Below are positions 35,320-43,822 of a stretch of DNA of 64,000 bases, one piece after another; the first letter of the stretch is position 1; each line of letters opens with the position of its first letter. This DNA is from an uncultured Mycoplasmatota bacterium. Lineage in GTDB: Bacteria; Bacillota_I; Bacilli_A; RF39; UBA660. Location of the stretch: assembly GCA_900552495.1 (NCBI GenBank), contig URZY01000002.1, positions 62,001-126,000 of the forward strand, given 5' to 3'. The translations under genes were made by a program, and so were the position numbers. The notes beneath the pieces are model-generated. The model searched no databases and had not been told where the DNA came from. It saw only the letters and a list, made by a program, of their open reading frames with translations.

Positions 35320-35608
35320 TTAAAACCTCGATTCAATTTTATATTGAATTGGGGTTTTATAATTTAATGCATAACTAGGCCTTTCATTATTGTAATAATC
35401 AATATATAATTTAATTAGATTTGGCACATCTTTAGCATGTCCAAAATTGAAATCTATAAACGATTCTTCTTTAATCCAACCATTTAGCGATTCATTTACT
35501 GGATTATCCGTTGGAGTACCAGTTTGGCTCATTAATCTTTGGATATTAAAATCATTAAGGAGATTATTATAGTTTTATATTTGAATAAACAGAACCTTGG
35601 TCGATATG
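35320..35608 (-). pseudogene. IS3-family OrfB transposase, C-terminal fragment
   Basis: It starts at HIDQGSVYSN (second catalytic Asp of the DDE triad), has a frameshift near 35570, and continues through MSQTGTPTDNPVNESLNGWIKEE (catalytic Glu in VNESLNG) to YYNNERPSYALNYKTP, the usual OrfB end. The first two thirds of the transposase are missing. Confidence 0.85.
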
Positions 35609-35624
35609 CAAAATAATTTGATTC

Positions 35625-35747
35625 TCAATTTGTTCTTCTTTTATTTATAGCATTTTCTTTAACTATTTTTGTGGCTGATTCACCAGATTTATATCTATTA
35701 ATCATTTCTAATTTTTCTTCAATGGTTTTCATATTATTTTTTCTCAT
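35625..35747 (-). pseudogene. IS3-family OrfA, N-terminal fragment
   Basis: Starting at ATG 35747 (minus), it reads MKTIEEKLEMINRYKSGES and VKENA, the first half of an OrfA helix-turn-helix protein, then ends at a TGA about 40 codons later where the deletion joins OrfB sequence. Confidence 0.7.
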
Positions 35748-35836
35748 AGCTACCTTCCTTTTTTATTGTAACAAAAAATGTAGACTGTGTCTTTTTTATA
35801 CTGTCTACATTCATTGTACTACTTTAAAAAGAGCTT

Positions 35837-36748
35837 TTATATTGCCTCAGAATAAATACTCTTATCATATATATGTTCTGTTGTATCTAAACTATGCAAA
35901 GTAGTCGTATTTATTAGAAAATATTTATTATCTAGAATCTGTGTTCCATCAGTCGTAATTGGATCGTCCCAAGTTAAATCTAAATGATACCAATTTCCAT
36001 TTACATATACAACGTTCCAAATATGTGCAGCACTTGCAATTCGATAACTTTTAATACCCAATCTTTCTAAAAAGATTTGCATTGCATCACTATAGCCTCC
36101 ACATATTGCAAAGCCTTGAAGTAGGGGACCATAAGCAATATCTGACTTATAATTGATAATATTCCTATCACTTCTATCCACATCATACCTTGTGTTATTA
36201 ATAATATAATCATGAATAATCTTTATTTTTTCAACATCTGTTGCGGTTGCTGGAATGTTCGATGCAATCACAGAGTCAACTTTATTCTCAATGGCTTCTA
36301 TCATACTTTTATCATAACTTTTAAATATTGTAATAGTAACTTCGCCCAAAGAATTATACTGTGTTTCAATATGCTTAAAGCCATTAAAGGGATGTACAAA
36401 ATTGTTGATATGTGACAACTCTTCTTGATCATTTGCCAATCTTTTTACATCTTCAGTACAAGTAGTATACTCATCAGGACAGTAAAATGAAAATGTTTCT
36501 TGACCAGAATTTATAACAGTATAAAATATATTCCGAATATCATTTATATTCTCTGGCTCAAAATCCGCTGTATTTTGTACATAATTAAAATCATAATCAC
36601 GGTAATACTCATTTTTTTCTAACTTTATATCAATTGGTGAAAAATATTTCACTGCATCATAATATATTTCAGTAATATAATCTCTAAAAATAAAAATTAA
36701 ACTAGTAATCATTGCTAATCCCACTAAAAAACAAATAAATTTCTTCAT
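35837..36748 (-). CDS. Membrane-anchored transglutaminase-like protein
   Basis: A 303-residue protein with an N-terminal membrane anchor or signal (residues about 4-25) and an extracellular transglutaminase-like domain in the last 130 residues. The triad is visible: Cys in GFAICGGYSDAMQIF, His in SAAHIWNVV, Asp in YHLDLTWDDP. Such proteins may act as peptidases or crosslinkers of the cell surface. The substrate is unknown. The ATG at 36748 is chosen from the ATG-ATG pair; the start could be three bases upstream. Its stop lies 30 bases from the IS remnant. Confidence 0.85.
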   Translation of the reverse strand: MKKFICFLVGLAMITSLIFIFRDYITEIYYDAVKYFSPIDIKLEKNEYYRDYDFNYVQNTADFEPENINDIRNIFYTVINSGQETFSFYCPDEYTTCTEDVKRLANDQEELSHINNFVHPFNGFKHIETQYNSLGEVTITIFKSYDKSMIEAIENKVDSVIASNIPATATDVEKIKIIHDYIINNTRYDVDRSDRNIINYKSDIAYGPLLQGFAICGGYSDAMQIFLERLGIKSYRIASAAHIWNVVYVNGNWYHLDLTWDDPITTDGTQILDNKYFLINTTTLHSLDTTEHIYDKSIYSEAI

Positions 36749-36811
36749 CATCAAGCCTCTTTTCTTACTCTAATTCAATTTTAAACTAGTTTTTATAAGA
36801 AGTAAAGCAAA

Positions 36812-36839
36812 TAAAAAACCAATTAATAATAATTGGTTT
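36812..36839 (-). terminator. Terminator after rpsT
   Basis: On the minus strand AAACCAATTA pairs with TAATTGGTTT and is followed by a T-run (36811-36817 read in reverse). The stem touches the rpsT stop codon. Confidence 0.75.
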
Positions 36840-37101
36840 ATTCCATTGTATTTCTCATTTTAGTAAGTCTTGATTTTAAACGAGCAGCTTTGTTTTTATG
36901 TACTAATCCGCTTGACATAGCCTTGTCAATTCTTTGTACAGCGATATTTAAATTATTGCTTGCTGCTTCTTTGTTTCCTGCATTAACTTCTTTTTCGAAT
37001 TTTTTAATAGCAGTTCTCATACTAGAAGTTACTAAAGTATTAACATCTGTTTTCTTAGCATTTGAACGCATACGTTTCTTAGCACTTTTAATATTTGGCA
37101 T
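36838..37101 (-). CDS. rpsT: 30S ribosomal protein S20
   Basis: An 87-residue basic protein that binds 16S rRNA early in 30S assembly. The opening MPNIKSAKKRMRSNAKKTDVN is the family signature, and ALDKAxxxGxxHKNKAARxKSRL-type ending is present (MSSGLVHKNKAARLKSRL). ATG 37101 is chosen behind GAGGTG; an in-frame GTG at 37110 is part of that site. It is divergent from gpr as in Bacillus. Confidence 0.97.
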   Translation of the reverse strand: MPNIKSAKKRMRSNAKKTDVNTLVTSSMRTAIKKFEKEVNAGNKEAASNNLNIAVQRIDKAMSSGLVHKNKAARLKSRLTKMRNTME

Positions 37102-37203
37102 TTTTTTCACCTCACTTTTGTAAACAAATCAATTTTACCAAAAAAAAGGAAAAAAAGCAAATAAATTTTATGATTTTAGTAAATATTATTATTAGGTGAT
37201 ATA

Positions 37204-38211
37204 ATGCATACAATCGATTTATCAAAATATTCTCTCAGGACAGATTTAATTGTCGAGAGCAATGATCAAACAAATTATAAAACAACAACCCGAGAAATAG
37301 ATCAAATAAAAATAGATACAACCATTTCAAATGACTCTAACGAAAGATATACTACTGTTTCGTTCCAAGATATTTCTGATAAAGATAATCATAAAAAAGT
37401 TGAAGCTATTTTAATTGAAGAATTAAAACCCTATATTAATAACCTAAAGTTAAAAGAAACAGATCCGGTTTTAATTATAGGATTAGGAAATTCTGCATCT
37501 ACACCTGATTCATTAGGACCTGAAGCAATAAAACAAATTCTTGTTACACGTTATCTTTTTGCTTTGGGTGAAGTAGAAGAGGGATATCAAAACGTTGCAG
37601 CCCTAGCTCCAGAAGTAACTGCTACAACTGGCATTGAAACCAGCGAATTAATTACTAGTCTGGTTAAAGATATTAATGCCAAACTTTTAATCGTAATAGA
37701 TGCCTTAGCAGCCTCTTCTTTAACTAGAGTCAATAAAACCATTCAAATAACAAATACAGGCATTCATCCTGGTAGCGGAGTTGGAAATAATAGAAAAGAA
37801 ATTAGCACTAAAACCTTAAAAATTCCCGTAATTGCCATTGGTGTTCCAACTGTTGTTGACGCTACTACAATAGTGAGTGATACTTTTAAATATCTAGAAA
37901 AACAATTTAGCTATAAATTAAATAATTTCAATAAAGCTTCTTTAAAATTAATTCCTGCAGAAAAGCAAGATTATTCTCAAGAAAATAAACCCCTGTCAAA
38001 AGAACTTAAAAAAGAAATACTAGGGGAGATAGGTACTCTCACTGATAAGGAATTTAAACAATTAATTTATGAGGTCCTATCACCAATAAATTACAATTTA
38101 ATGGTTACCCCAACCGAAATAGATTTTCTTATAAGCAAATTATCTATCTTAATTTCAACAGCTCTTAATAAAACCCTTCATCAACACTTTAATCCGACAA
38201 ATATCAAGTAA
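37204..38211 (+). CDS. gpr: Germination protease GPR
   Basis: GPR cleaves small acid-soluble spore proteins at germination. The 335-residue protein starts with a short propeptide and RTDLIVE, has the metal-free aspartic-type core with IGLGNSASTPDSLGPEA (catalytic acidic residues DS/LGP), APEVTATTGIET and VIDALAASS, and GIHPGSGVGNNR. The start ATG has AGGTGAT. Its partner gene spoIIP follows. It is direct evidence of spore biology in the lineage. Confidence 0.95.
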   Translation: MHTIDLSKYSLRTDLIVESNDQTNYKTTTREIDQIKIDTTISNDSNERYTTVSFQDISDKDNHKKVEAILIEELKPYINNLKLKETDPVLIIGLGNSASTPDSLGPEAIKQILVTRYLFALGEVEEGYQNVAALAPEVTATTGIETSELITSLVKDINAKLLIVIDALAASSLTRVNKTIQITNTGIHPGSGVGNNRKEISTKTLKIPVIAIGVPTVVDATTIVSDTFKYLEKQFSYKLNNFNKASLKLIPAEKQDYSQENKPLSKELKKEILGEIGTLTDKEFKQLIYEVLSPINYNLMVTPTEIDFLISKLSILISTALNKTLHQHFNPTNIK

Positions 38212-38241
38212 AAATTATATTATATTTATCTTGGTGATAAT

Positions 38242-39195
38242 ATGAAAAAACGCTTTATAGTAAAAAGGCCTAAAAGAAAAATAATTCCCTATTTTTCTTT
38301 TTTTGCTTGTATATTATGTCTTCTTGTAATTTATCATTGTTTAAATATTTCTCCAATAAAATTAACCGATAAAGAATTAGTAACCTATCTTTTAAAAAAG
38401 TCTTCTTTTTTAGAAGATGATAATTTCTATTCTTATATAAAAGGTAAGTTAGTAAACATTTATAATGAACCAATAAATTACCTATTGATTGATAAGAATA
38501 TTAATCTGAAAGATCCAAAAAACAATTCGCCTCCTAAGCCAGTAGTAAAAGAAGAAACAGAGGAAAATCCCATCATTTACATATACAACTCTCATCAAAC
38601 TGAAGAATATGCTGCCTCCTCATTTGTCGAATTTTCCGTTAACCCAACCGTGATGATAGCCAATTATATTTTAGAAGAACAATTCAATAAGGCATCTTAT
38701 AAAACCCTTGTCGAAGAAAGAAATATCAAAGAGGTTTTAAATAAAAATTCCTGGAACTATGCATATAGTTATAGAGCCAGTCGTGTTTTCCTAGAAGATG
38801 TAAAAAAGACTACACCTAGTCTAAAATATTTTATTGATGTTCATAGAGATAGTCTACCTAAAAATAAAACCACAGTTGAAATCAATGGAAAGAAATATGC
38901 TAAATTACTTTTTTTAATAGGTTTAGAGAACCCAACATATCAAGAAAATCTTAAGTTTACAGAGGAGATAAATGCTAAAATTAATGAAAAATATCCAAAC
39001 CTTTCTAAAGGTATATATAAAAAGAGTGGCCCTGGTGTCAATGGTGTCTATAATCAAGATTTTTCTCCTCGCAGTATTTTAATTGAAATGGGTGGTTATC
39101 AAAACACCCCAACGGAAGTAATGAATTCGACATTGGCTTTTGCCGAATGTTATTTGGAGGTGATAAAATCCTATGAAACTAACATCCCTTCTTAA
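38242..39195 (+). CDS. spoIIP: Stage II sporulation protein P
   Basis: SpoIIP is a membrane-anchored peptidoglycan amidase and endopeptidase that, with SpoIID and SpoIIM, drives engulfment. The 317 residues have one N-terminal membrane helix, and a catalytic domain opening with IYIYNSHQTEEY (metal His and Glu), then FIDVHRDSLP and a final ILIEMGGYQNT with the Glu. GGTGAT precedes the ATG. It overlaps the next gene by 23 bases. Confidence 0.95.
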   Translation: MKKRFIVKRPKRKIIPYFSFFACILCLLVIYHCLNISPIKLTDKELVTYLLKKSSFLEDDNFYSYIKGKLVNIYNEPINYLLIDKNINLKDPKNNSPPKPVVKEETEENPIIYIYNSHQTEEYAASSFVEFSVNPTVMIANYILEEQFNKASYKTLVEERNIKEVLNKNSWNYAYSYRASRVFLEDVKKTTPSLKYFIDVHRDSLPKNKTTVEINGKKYAKLLFLIGLENPTYQENLKFTEEINAKINEKYPNLSKGIYKKSGPGVNGVYNQDFSPRSILIEMGGYQNTPTEVMNSTLAFAECYLEVIKSYETNIPS

Positions 39196-39493
39196 ATTTA
39201 TTGTTATTATGCTCATTCTTTCTTTCATCTCACTTTACCTAACTACAGCGGGAGGTTATTATGAACAAACATTAAGCAATAAAAACATTCTAACAGAGGA
39301 GGCAATTAAACGCTTTGAAAGCGATGTTGCTGCCGGTAAAGAGATTGTGGCCTCTAACTACATCGTTAAGCAAAAAGATTATTCCAATGCCGCCAATAAA
39401 TTTGCCAACAAATTATCTAATATAATTGCCAACACATATGATAAAATGATGCGTTTTATATTTAAACAAATAGAAAGTACAATGTCTAACTAA
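39173..39493 (+). CDS. YqxA-like small membrane protein after spoIIP
   Basis: A 106-residue protein with one N-terminal membrane helix (LLKFIVIMLILSFISLYL) and a soluble helical tail. GGAGGTGAT lies inside the end of spoIIP, so translation is coupled. In Bacillus the gene after spoIIP is yqxA, also a small N-terminally anchored protein. Sequence similarity is weak; the name rests on position. Confidence 0.55.
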   Translation: MKLTSLLKFIVIMLILSFISLYLTTAGGYYEQTLSNKNILTEEAIKRFESDVAAGKEIVASNYIVKQKDYSNAANKFANKLSNIIANTYDKMMRFIFKQIESTMSN

Positions 39494-39500
39494 AAATAAA

Positions 39501-39529
39501 TTGACAAATAAACTTCAATATACTATAAT
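39501..39529 (+). promoter_or_regulatory. Consensus SigA promoter for the 39565 gene
   Basis: TTGACA (39501-39506), a 17-base spacer and TATAAT (39524-39529). Confidence 0.85.
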
Positions 39530-39564
39530 AGCAAACGTTGGTAAAAGAGGGAGGAGAATAATTA

Positions 39565-39849
39565 ATGGGCTACTTTTCAGAATTAGATATTGAAATAAGA
39601 CCTGGCAAAGATTATTTACGATTATTAAACACTTATGAAAGAGATCGTGAATTATCCCCAGCAGAAATTAATCTTGCAAAACAAGATGCCTGGGAAGCTT
39701 ACGGATGCCCAGTTCCATTGACTGATGCTGAGGTATCAGCCGTGCTAACTGATGATATTAAATCACCAGATTGGGAAATAGCTATAAAAAAATTAACAGC
39801 TAAATCAATTGTTTCTCCAGTAACCTATGCAAAAAGAAACAATCACTAA
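39565..39849 (+). CDS. Unknown small protein
   Basis: A 94-residue soluble protein with a strong GGGAGGAG site and a consensus promoter. The sequence (GYFSELDIEIRPG, YERDRELSPAEINLAKQDAWEAYG, then PLTDAEVSAVLTDD) shows no known motif. It is transcribed alone and ends in a terminator. Confidence 0.65.
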   Translation: MGYFSELDIEIRPGKDYLRLLNTYERDRELSPAEINLAKQDAWEAYGCPVPLTDAEVSAVLTDDIKSPDWEIAIKKLTAKSIVSPVTYAKRNNH

Positions 39850-39866
39850 CTAAGTGATTGTTTTTT
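39838..39866. terminator. Bidirectional terminator between 39565 gene and the lipoprotein gene
   Basis: AACAATCACT (39838-39847) pairs with AGTGATTGTT (39853-39862), followed by a T-run on the plus strand. It sits between convergent genes. Confidence 0.8.
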
Positions 39867-39868
39867 AT

Positions 39869-40738
39869 TTAATATATTTCCTTTTTAATTAATTCTAAAT
39901 TATTTTCCATAATACTAATATAATCAGCTTTATCGTTTCTTTCATCGTCTGAAATATTATCCAGTCTATGCATTTCTAATACCGAAACCGAAGCATTATC
40001 TTCAACCAATTTTTTTACCTTAGCATTTAATTCTTCTTCTTTAAACGAATAAATATATGCTACCTTTTTTTCATTAATTAAAGATTGCACCTCACTAATA
40101 GTTTTATCTGTAGCATCACTGTCAATGCAATAAACATTTAAACCGAATTTTTCTAAATACTTTAATGCCGAATTAGCAACAACAATGGTCTTATCATTAG
40201 TGTTTTCAACATCAATTCTATAATTTGCATCAAGTTCAGATAACAAGACTTTTAATTCATCGTATGCAACATCTATTTCTTCTTTCAATACATTACTGCT
40301 AATATACTCTTCCAAGCCTAGTCTTACATTTTGTGCCATCATTAGTAGTGAGGAGGGATTTAGCCATAACTCCTCAGGTGAATAATCTGTCTCTAAAACA
40401 TACGCTGTATCAATAATCATCAAATTAGGATTCATTGCTAATAAATCAACCGCCAAATTTCTTTCTTTTTCAATCAAACCATTGTATATAAATAAATCAT
40501 ATTTACTAAAATCTTTTTTCTGTTTATCGCTGATATTATAATTACTTATATCAACACCATCAGGATATATTGAAGTAATAGTTGAATGTTCCCCATACAA
40601 TTTTTCAGTAACATACTCATTTGGGTAGTTTGTCACTAAAACGTCAATTCCTTCCATATTATCACTAGTACAACCTGTTGCCCCAAAACAAACAGTTACT
40701 AGTAACACTAATAACCCTAAAATTTTAACTTTCTTCAT
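39869..40738 (-). CDS. ZnuA/TroA-like lipoprotein with missing metal ligands
   Basis: A 289-residue lipoprotein with a signal and lipobox (FGATGC, Cys about residue 23). The fold order resembles cluster A-1 metal-binding proteins: [19 protein letters not shown], then [15 protein letters not shown] where ZnuA has PxxADPHxYxxT, a [14 protein letters not shown] segment where ZnuA has HxWLxPxxAxxMA, and the long linker helix. The expected His ligands (in DPHxY and before WL) are absent. No permease or ATPase is adjacent. Either it binds something else or it is not a metal receptor. Confidence 0.7.
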   Translation of the reverse strand: MKKVKILGLLVLLVTVCFGATGCTSDNMEGIDVLVTNYPNEYVTEKLYGEHSTITSIYPDGVDISNYNISDKQKKDFSKYDLFIYNGLIEKERNLAVDLLAMNPNLMIIDTAYVLETDYSPEELWLNPSSLLMMAQNVRLGLEEYISSNVLKEEIDVAYDELKVLLSELDANYRIDVENTNDKTIVVANSALKYLEKFGLNVYCIDSDATDKTISEVQSLINEKKVAYIYSFKEEELNAKVKKLVEDNASVSVLEMHRLDNISDDERNDKADYISIMENNLELIKKEIY

Positions 40739-40967
40739 GTCTTTTCTCCTTCTTATATTTCATTGGTACAGGATCATAACCACTTCCACCGAAGGGATTA
40801 CATCTTCCAATTCGCTTTAAAGCCATTAAACCACCTTTAATCGAACCATAATTATTAATTGCCTCAATTGCATAATTAGAACAGGTTGGTACAAATCTAC
40901 ACTCCCTGTGCCAAGGACCAGGAACTTTTTGATAACATCTAATCAAAAAAATTAATATTTTTTTCAT
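40725..40967 (-). CDS. yidD: YidD membrane protein insertion efficiency factor
   Basis: An 80-residue protein with the YidD hallmark: an N-terminal amphipathic stretch, then [45 protein letters not shown] and GGSGYDPVP. YidD helps YidC insert membrane proteins. ATG 40967 is preferred (GGTGAT just upstream), but several in-frame ATGs up to 40991 are possible. It overlaps the lipoprotein gene by 14 bases. Confidence 0.93.
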   Translation of the reverse strand: MKKILIFLIRCYQKVPGPWHRECRFVPTCSNYAIEAINNYGSIKGGLMALKRIGRCNPFGGSGYDPVPMKYKKEKRHEES

Positions 40968-41120
40968 CTTCATCACCATAGTCATTATCATAATAGAAAT
41001 GTTTTTCTCCTGTAAACCATACTATATATACATATTTGATTTTACTATAATTTATTAAAAATAGCAATTATAAGTATACTAAATTAAACTATTTTGGTAT
41101 AATGTTAATGGTGAAGAAAG

Positions 41121-41786
41121 ATGGAAGAATTATTTACAAAACTAAATATTAAACCTAAAAATCTAGAACTTTATAAAACTGCTTTTTCTCACAGTTCTTA
41201 TGCGAACGAACATCGTGCAAAGGCCGATTATGAACGTTTAGAATTTCTAGGTGATGCAGTTGTAGATTTGGTGCTAGCTGATTACCTTTATAACAATAAG
41301 CAGGAAAAAGAGGGGGAAATGACAAAAGTTCGTGCTAGTTATGTCTGTGAAAATGCTTTAAGTGAATACTCTGCTAGTCTCGGCTTGAGCAAGTATATTA
41401 AAGTTGGTCATGGTGAAGAAAAAGAAGGTGGAAAATATAAAAAAGCAATAGTTGCTGATATTTTCGAAGCTTTTATTGGTGCTATATATGTTGATTTAGG
41501 TTATGCAACAGCAAGAAATGTCGCTTTAAAAATAATCGTTCCATTCATTGAAGATCCAAACATTATTTTCTTCAGTGACTATAAAAGCTCTCTTCAAGAG
41601 TATGTCCAAACTACACAAAAAAGTTTAACTTATGAATTATTAAAGGAAGAAGGACCCGCTCATGACAAAACCTTTACAGTCGAAGTGAAAATAGACAATA
41701 TTGTCTATGGAATAGGAGTTGGGACCTCAAAAAAGGAAGCTGAACAAGAAGCAGCCAAAAATGCCCTAAAAAAACTAGCTAAGTAA
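41121..41786 (+). CDS. rnc: Ribonuclease III
   Basis: RNase III cleaves double-stranded RNA in rRNA maturation and regulation. The 221 residues have the signature ERLEFLGDAVVDL (catalytic Glu and Asp; about 37-49), the later DIFEAFIGAIYVD with the second acidic cluster, and a C-terminal double-stranded RNA-binding domain ending KKEAEQEAAKNAL. GGTGAAG precedes the ATG, and TATAAT at 41098-41103 is a likely -10. Confidence 0.97.
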   Translation: MEELFTKLNIKPKNLELYKTAFSHSSYANEHRAKADYERLEFLGDAVVDLVLADYLYNNKQEKEGEMTKVRASYVCENALSEYSASLGLSKYIKVGHGEEKEGGKYKKAIVADIFEAFIGAIYVDLGYATARNVALKIIVPFIEDPNIIFFSDYKSSLQEYVQTTQKSLTYELLKEEGPAHDKTFTVEVKIDNIVYGIGVGTSKKEAEQEAAKNALKKLAK

Positions 41787-41853
41787 TTACTAATTGCTAT
41801 TTTTACCAATTAATGTTATAATTACTATGGTATTTTAACCCTTAGTATTAATT

Positions 41854-41880
41854 AAAGAATTATCAAAATTCTTTTTCTTT
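41854..41880 (+). terminator. Terminator between rnc and the RNase J gene
   Basis: AAAGAATT (41854-41861) pairs with AATTCTTT (41867-41874), then TTCTTTT. Confidence 0.65.
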
Positions 41881-41927
41881 TAAAAATAAATATATAGGGA
41901 TATTAAATAAAATGAAAGGAGAAAAAA

Positions 41928-43580
41928 ATGAGTAAAATAAAAATTTTTAGTTTAGGCGGACTTAATGAGAACGGAAAAAATATGTATGTAGTAAACGTTG
42001 ATAAAGATATTTTTGTATTTGATGCCGGACTAAAATATGATAACGATCAAAATCTAGGAATTGATTACATAATTCCCAATTTTGATTACTTAGTAAAAAA
42101 TAAAAAAAATGTTAAAGGAATCTTTTTGACTCATGGTCACGAAGGTAATATGGGTGCTATTCCTGATATTCTAGATGTTTTACCTAATGTACCCATCTAT
42201 GGAACAAAATTAACATTAGAAATTGTTAAAAGTGATTTGACCCAGGAGCAATTGAATAAGGCTGTTATCAAGGAGATAAGACCTCATTCGAAGTTGGAAT
42301 TTGGAAAAAATTCATTATTTCCAATTAGTGTAACCCATTCGATACCAGATGCAGTATGCTATGTATTATATACTGAAGATGGCGCAATAGTTTATACAGG
42401 AGACTTCGTTTTTGATTCCACGATGATGGGCTCTTATAAAACTGATATTGGCAAATTAGCATATGTTGGAAAACAAGGTGTATTGTGCCTACTAGCTGAA
42501 TCTATGTATGCAGCTAAGAAGGGGCATACTTCTCCTAATAATAGAGTTTCAGATTTTATTAAAGAAGTTCTTAATAAAAATGAGAATAGAATTATCGCCA
42601 CGATTCTTCCGGCTCATTTTTATAGAATTCAAGAAATATTTAACGAAGTTTCCAAAACTCATCGTAAAATTGTCATCATGGGAAAAAGCCTTCAAGACTT
42701 AATAAATAAGGCCTTGGAAGAAGGTTACCTACACATTGATACTAACAGGATTGGAACTTTAGCAGACTTAGAACTGAAAGACACAGTGGTTTTAATCTCT
42801 GACGAGAAGGAAAAACCATTTGCCAATCTTGAAAGAATTATTAAAGGCTATGACAAATTCATCAAAATTAAAGAAACAGACACAATTTTTATAACTGAGC
42901 CAAGCTATGAAGGAATTGAAAAAAGAACAGCTGTAATTATGGATGAAATTGCAATGTTAGGAGCCAATGCAGTAAGCCTTTCTGCTAAAAAGCATCTTCT
43001 TCATCACGCATCAAGCGAGGATTTAATGTTAATGATCAATTTAATGAATCCAAAATATTATTTTCCAGTAAAGGGCGAATACAGAAATCAATATGCTAAT
43101 GCCGAAATAGCCGAAGAGTTAGGAATACCAAAAGAAAACATTATTTTAAAGCAAAATGGAGATGTTTTAGAATTAGTTAAAGGAAAGAACACCAACTCTG
43201 TTGAGCACATTGAAGTTGACGAAATACTAATCGACGGTAAAAGTCAAGGCGATATCGGCGATTTAGTTTTAAAAGATCGCGAAATGTTAGGTGAAAATGG
43301 AATAGTTATAATTAGTTGCACTCTTGACCGTGAAACTAAACAGATTTTAGGAGGTCCGGAGATTTTAACCCGTGGTTTTATTTATGTAAAAGAAAGCCAA
43401 GATTTACTTGAAGAAACTAAACAAATCTCACGTGAAGTAATAGAAAAAACTGTAGGAAATAACACAAAACGTGTAGATTATGCTAAAATAAAAAATGATG
43501 TTCGCGATGTTTTAGGAAAATTTTTCTATCGAGAAACAGAATCAAAACCAATGATTATTACAGTTATTCAAGAGATTTAA
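41928..43580 (+). CDS. rnjB: RNase J2-like protein with degenerate active site
   Basis: A 550-residue beta-CASP metallo-beta-lactamase protein of the RNase J group. The expected metal motif HxHxDH reads HGHEGN (residues 69-74), so Asp and the last His are gone; the later PVHGEYR reads PVKGEYR. VTHSIPD and TGDF are kept. Bacillus RNase J2 has a similarly weakened site and acts as the partner of active RNase J1. The C-terminal domain is present. No J1 gene lies in the window. It precedes tRNA-Arg. Confidence 0.9.
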   Translation: MSKIKIFSLGGLNENGKNMYVVNVDKDIFVFDAGLKYDNDQNLGIDYIIPNFDYLVKNKKNVKGIFLTHGHEGNMGAIPDILDVLPNVPIYGTKLTLEIVKSDLTQEQLNKAVIKEIRPHSKLEFGKNSLFPISVTHSIPDAVCYVLYTEDGAIVYTGDFVFDSTMMGSYKTDIGKLAYVGKQGVLCLLAESMYAAKKGHTSPNNRVSDFIKEVLNKNENRIIATILPAHFYRIQEIFNEVSKTHRKIVIMGKSLQDLINKALEEGYLHIDTNRIGTLADLELKDTVVLISDEKEKPFANLERIIKGYDKFIKIKETDTIFITEPSYEGIEKRTAVIMDEIAMLGANAVSLSAKKHLLHHASSEDLMLMINLMNPKYYFPVKGEYRNQYANAEIAEELGIPKENIILKQNGDVLELVKGKNTNSVEHIEVDEILIDGKSQGDIGDLVLKDREMLGENGIVIISCTLDRETKQILGGPEILTRGFIYVKESQDLLEETKQISREVIEKTVGNNTKRVDYAKIKNDVRDVLGKFFYRETESKPMIITVIQEI

Positions 43581-43600
43581 AAGAGTTAATTAACTCTTTC
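43579..43600 (+). terminator. Hairpin after the RNase J gene
   Basis: AAAGAGTTA (43580-43588) pairs with TAACTCTTT (43591-43599). It overlaps the stop. The T-run is short, and the tRNA starts five bases later, so it may not fully stop transcription. Confidence 0.5.
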
Positions 43601-43604
43601 ATCT

Positions 43605-43681
43605 GTCTCTGTAACTCAGTTGTATAGAGTAACCCTCTCCTAAAGGGTAAGTCGCCAGTTAGAGTCTGGCCAGGGACACCA
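43605..43681 (+). tRNA. tRNA-Arg (CCT) with altered elbow pairs
   Basis: A 77-base cloverleaf with encoded CCA. The acceptor GTCTCTG/CAGGGAC pairs with one G-U; D arm ACTC/GAGT; anticodon stem ACCCT/AGGGT with loop CTCCTAA (CCT); T arm GCCAG TTAGAGT CTGGC. The conserved G19 is T and the conserved C56 is A, so the tertiary pair may be U19-A56. Position 10-25 is A-U in place of G-C. The changes are matched, which argues for function. Confidence 0.9.
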
Positions 43682-43690
43682 TTTGATAAT

Positions 43691-43720
43691 AAAGGATTAT
43701 GAACATCATAATCCTTTTTA
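43691..43720 (+). terminator. Terminator after tRNA-Arg
   Basis: AAAGGATTATGA (43691-43702) pairs perfectly with TCATAATCCTTT (43706-43717), followed by TTA. Confidence 0.85.
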
Positions 43721-43822
43721 TGTGCCAAAAATAAAAATTAGAATAATAAAAATATATTAAATATTTTAAAACTATGATAAACTACAATTAAGATAAATAA
43801 AAAGTAAAGGAGAATTAAACTT

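Larger units (their letters stand above)
35298..35807 (-). mobile_element. Remnant of an IS3-family insertion sequence
   Basis: The ends form an imperfect inverted repeat (TAGACAGT then TATAAAAAACAC at 35298-35319; its complement at 35786-35807). Inside, on the minus strand, are an OrfA start and an OrfB end with the middle deleted and frames broken. The right end is itself palindromic (ATGTAGAC with GTCTACAT, 35778-35810). Confidence 0.8.

Noticed and set aside
40989..41045. Longer YidD start at 40991
   Set aside because: The extra residues (MIMTMVMK) are repetitive ATG codons, and the nearest strong site is 15 bases away; a shorter start fits the family, although this is not certain.
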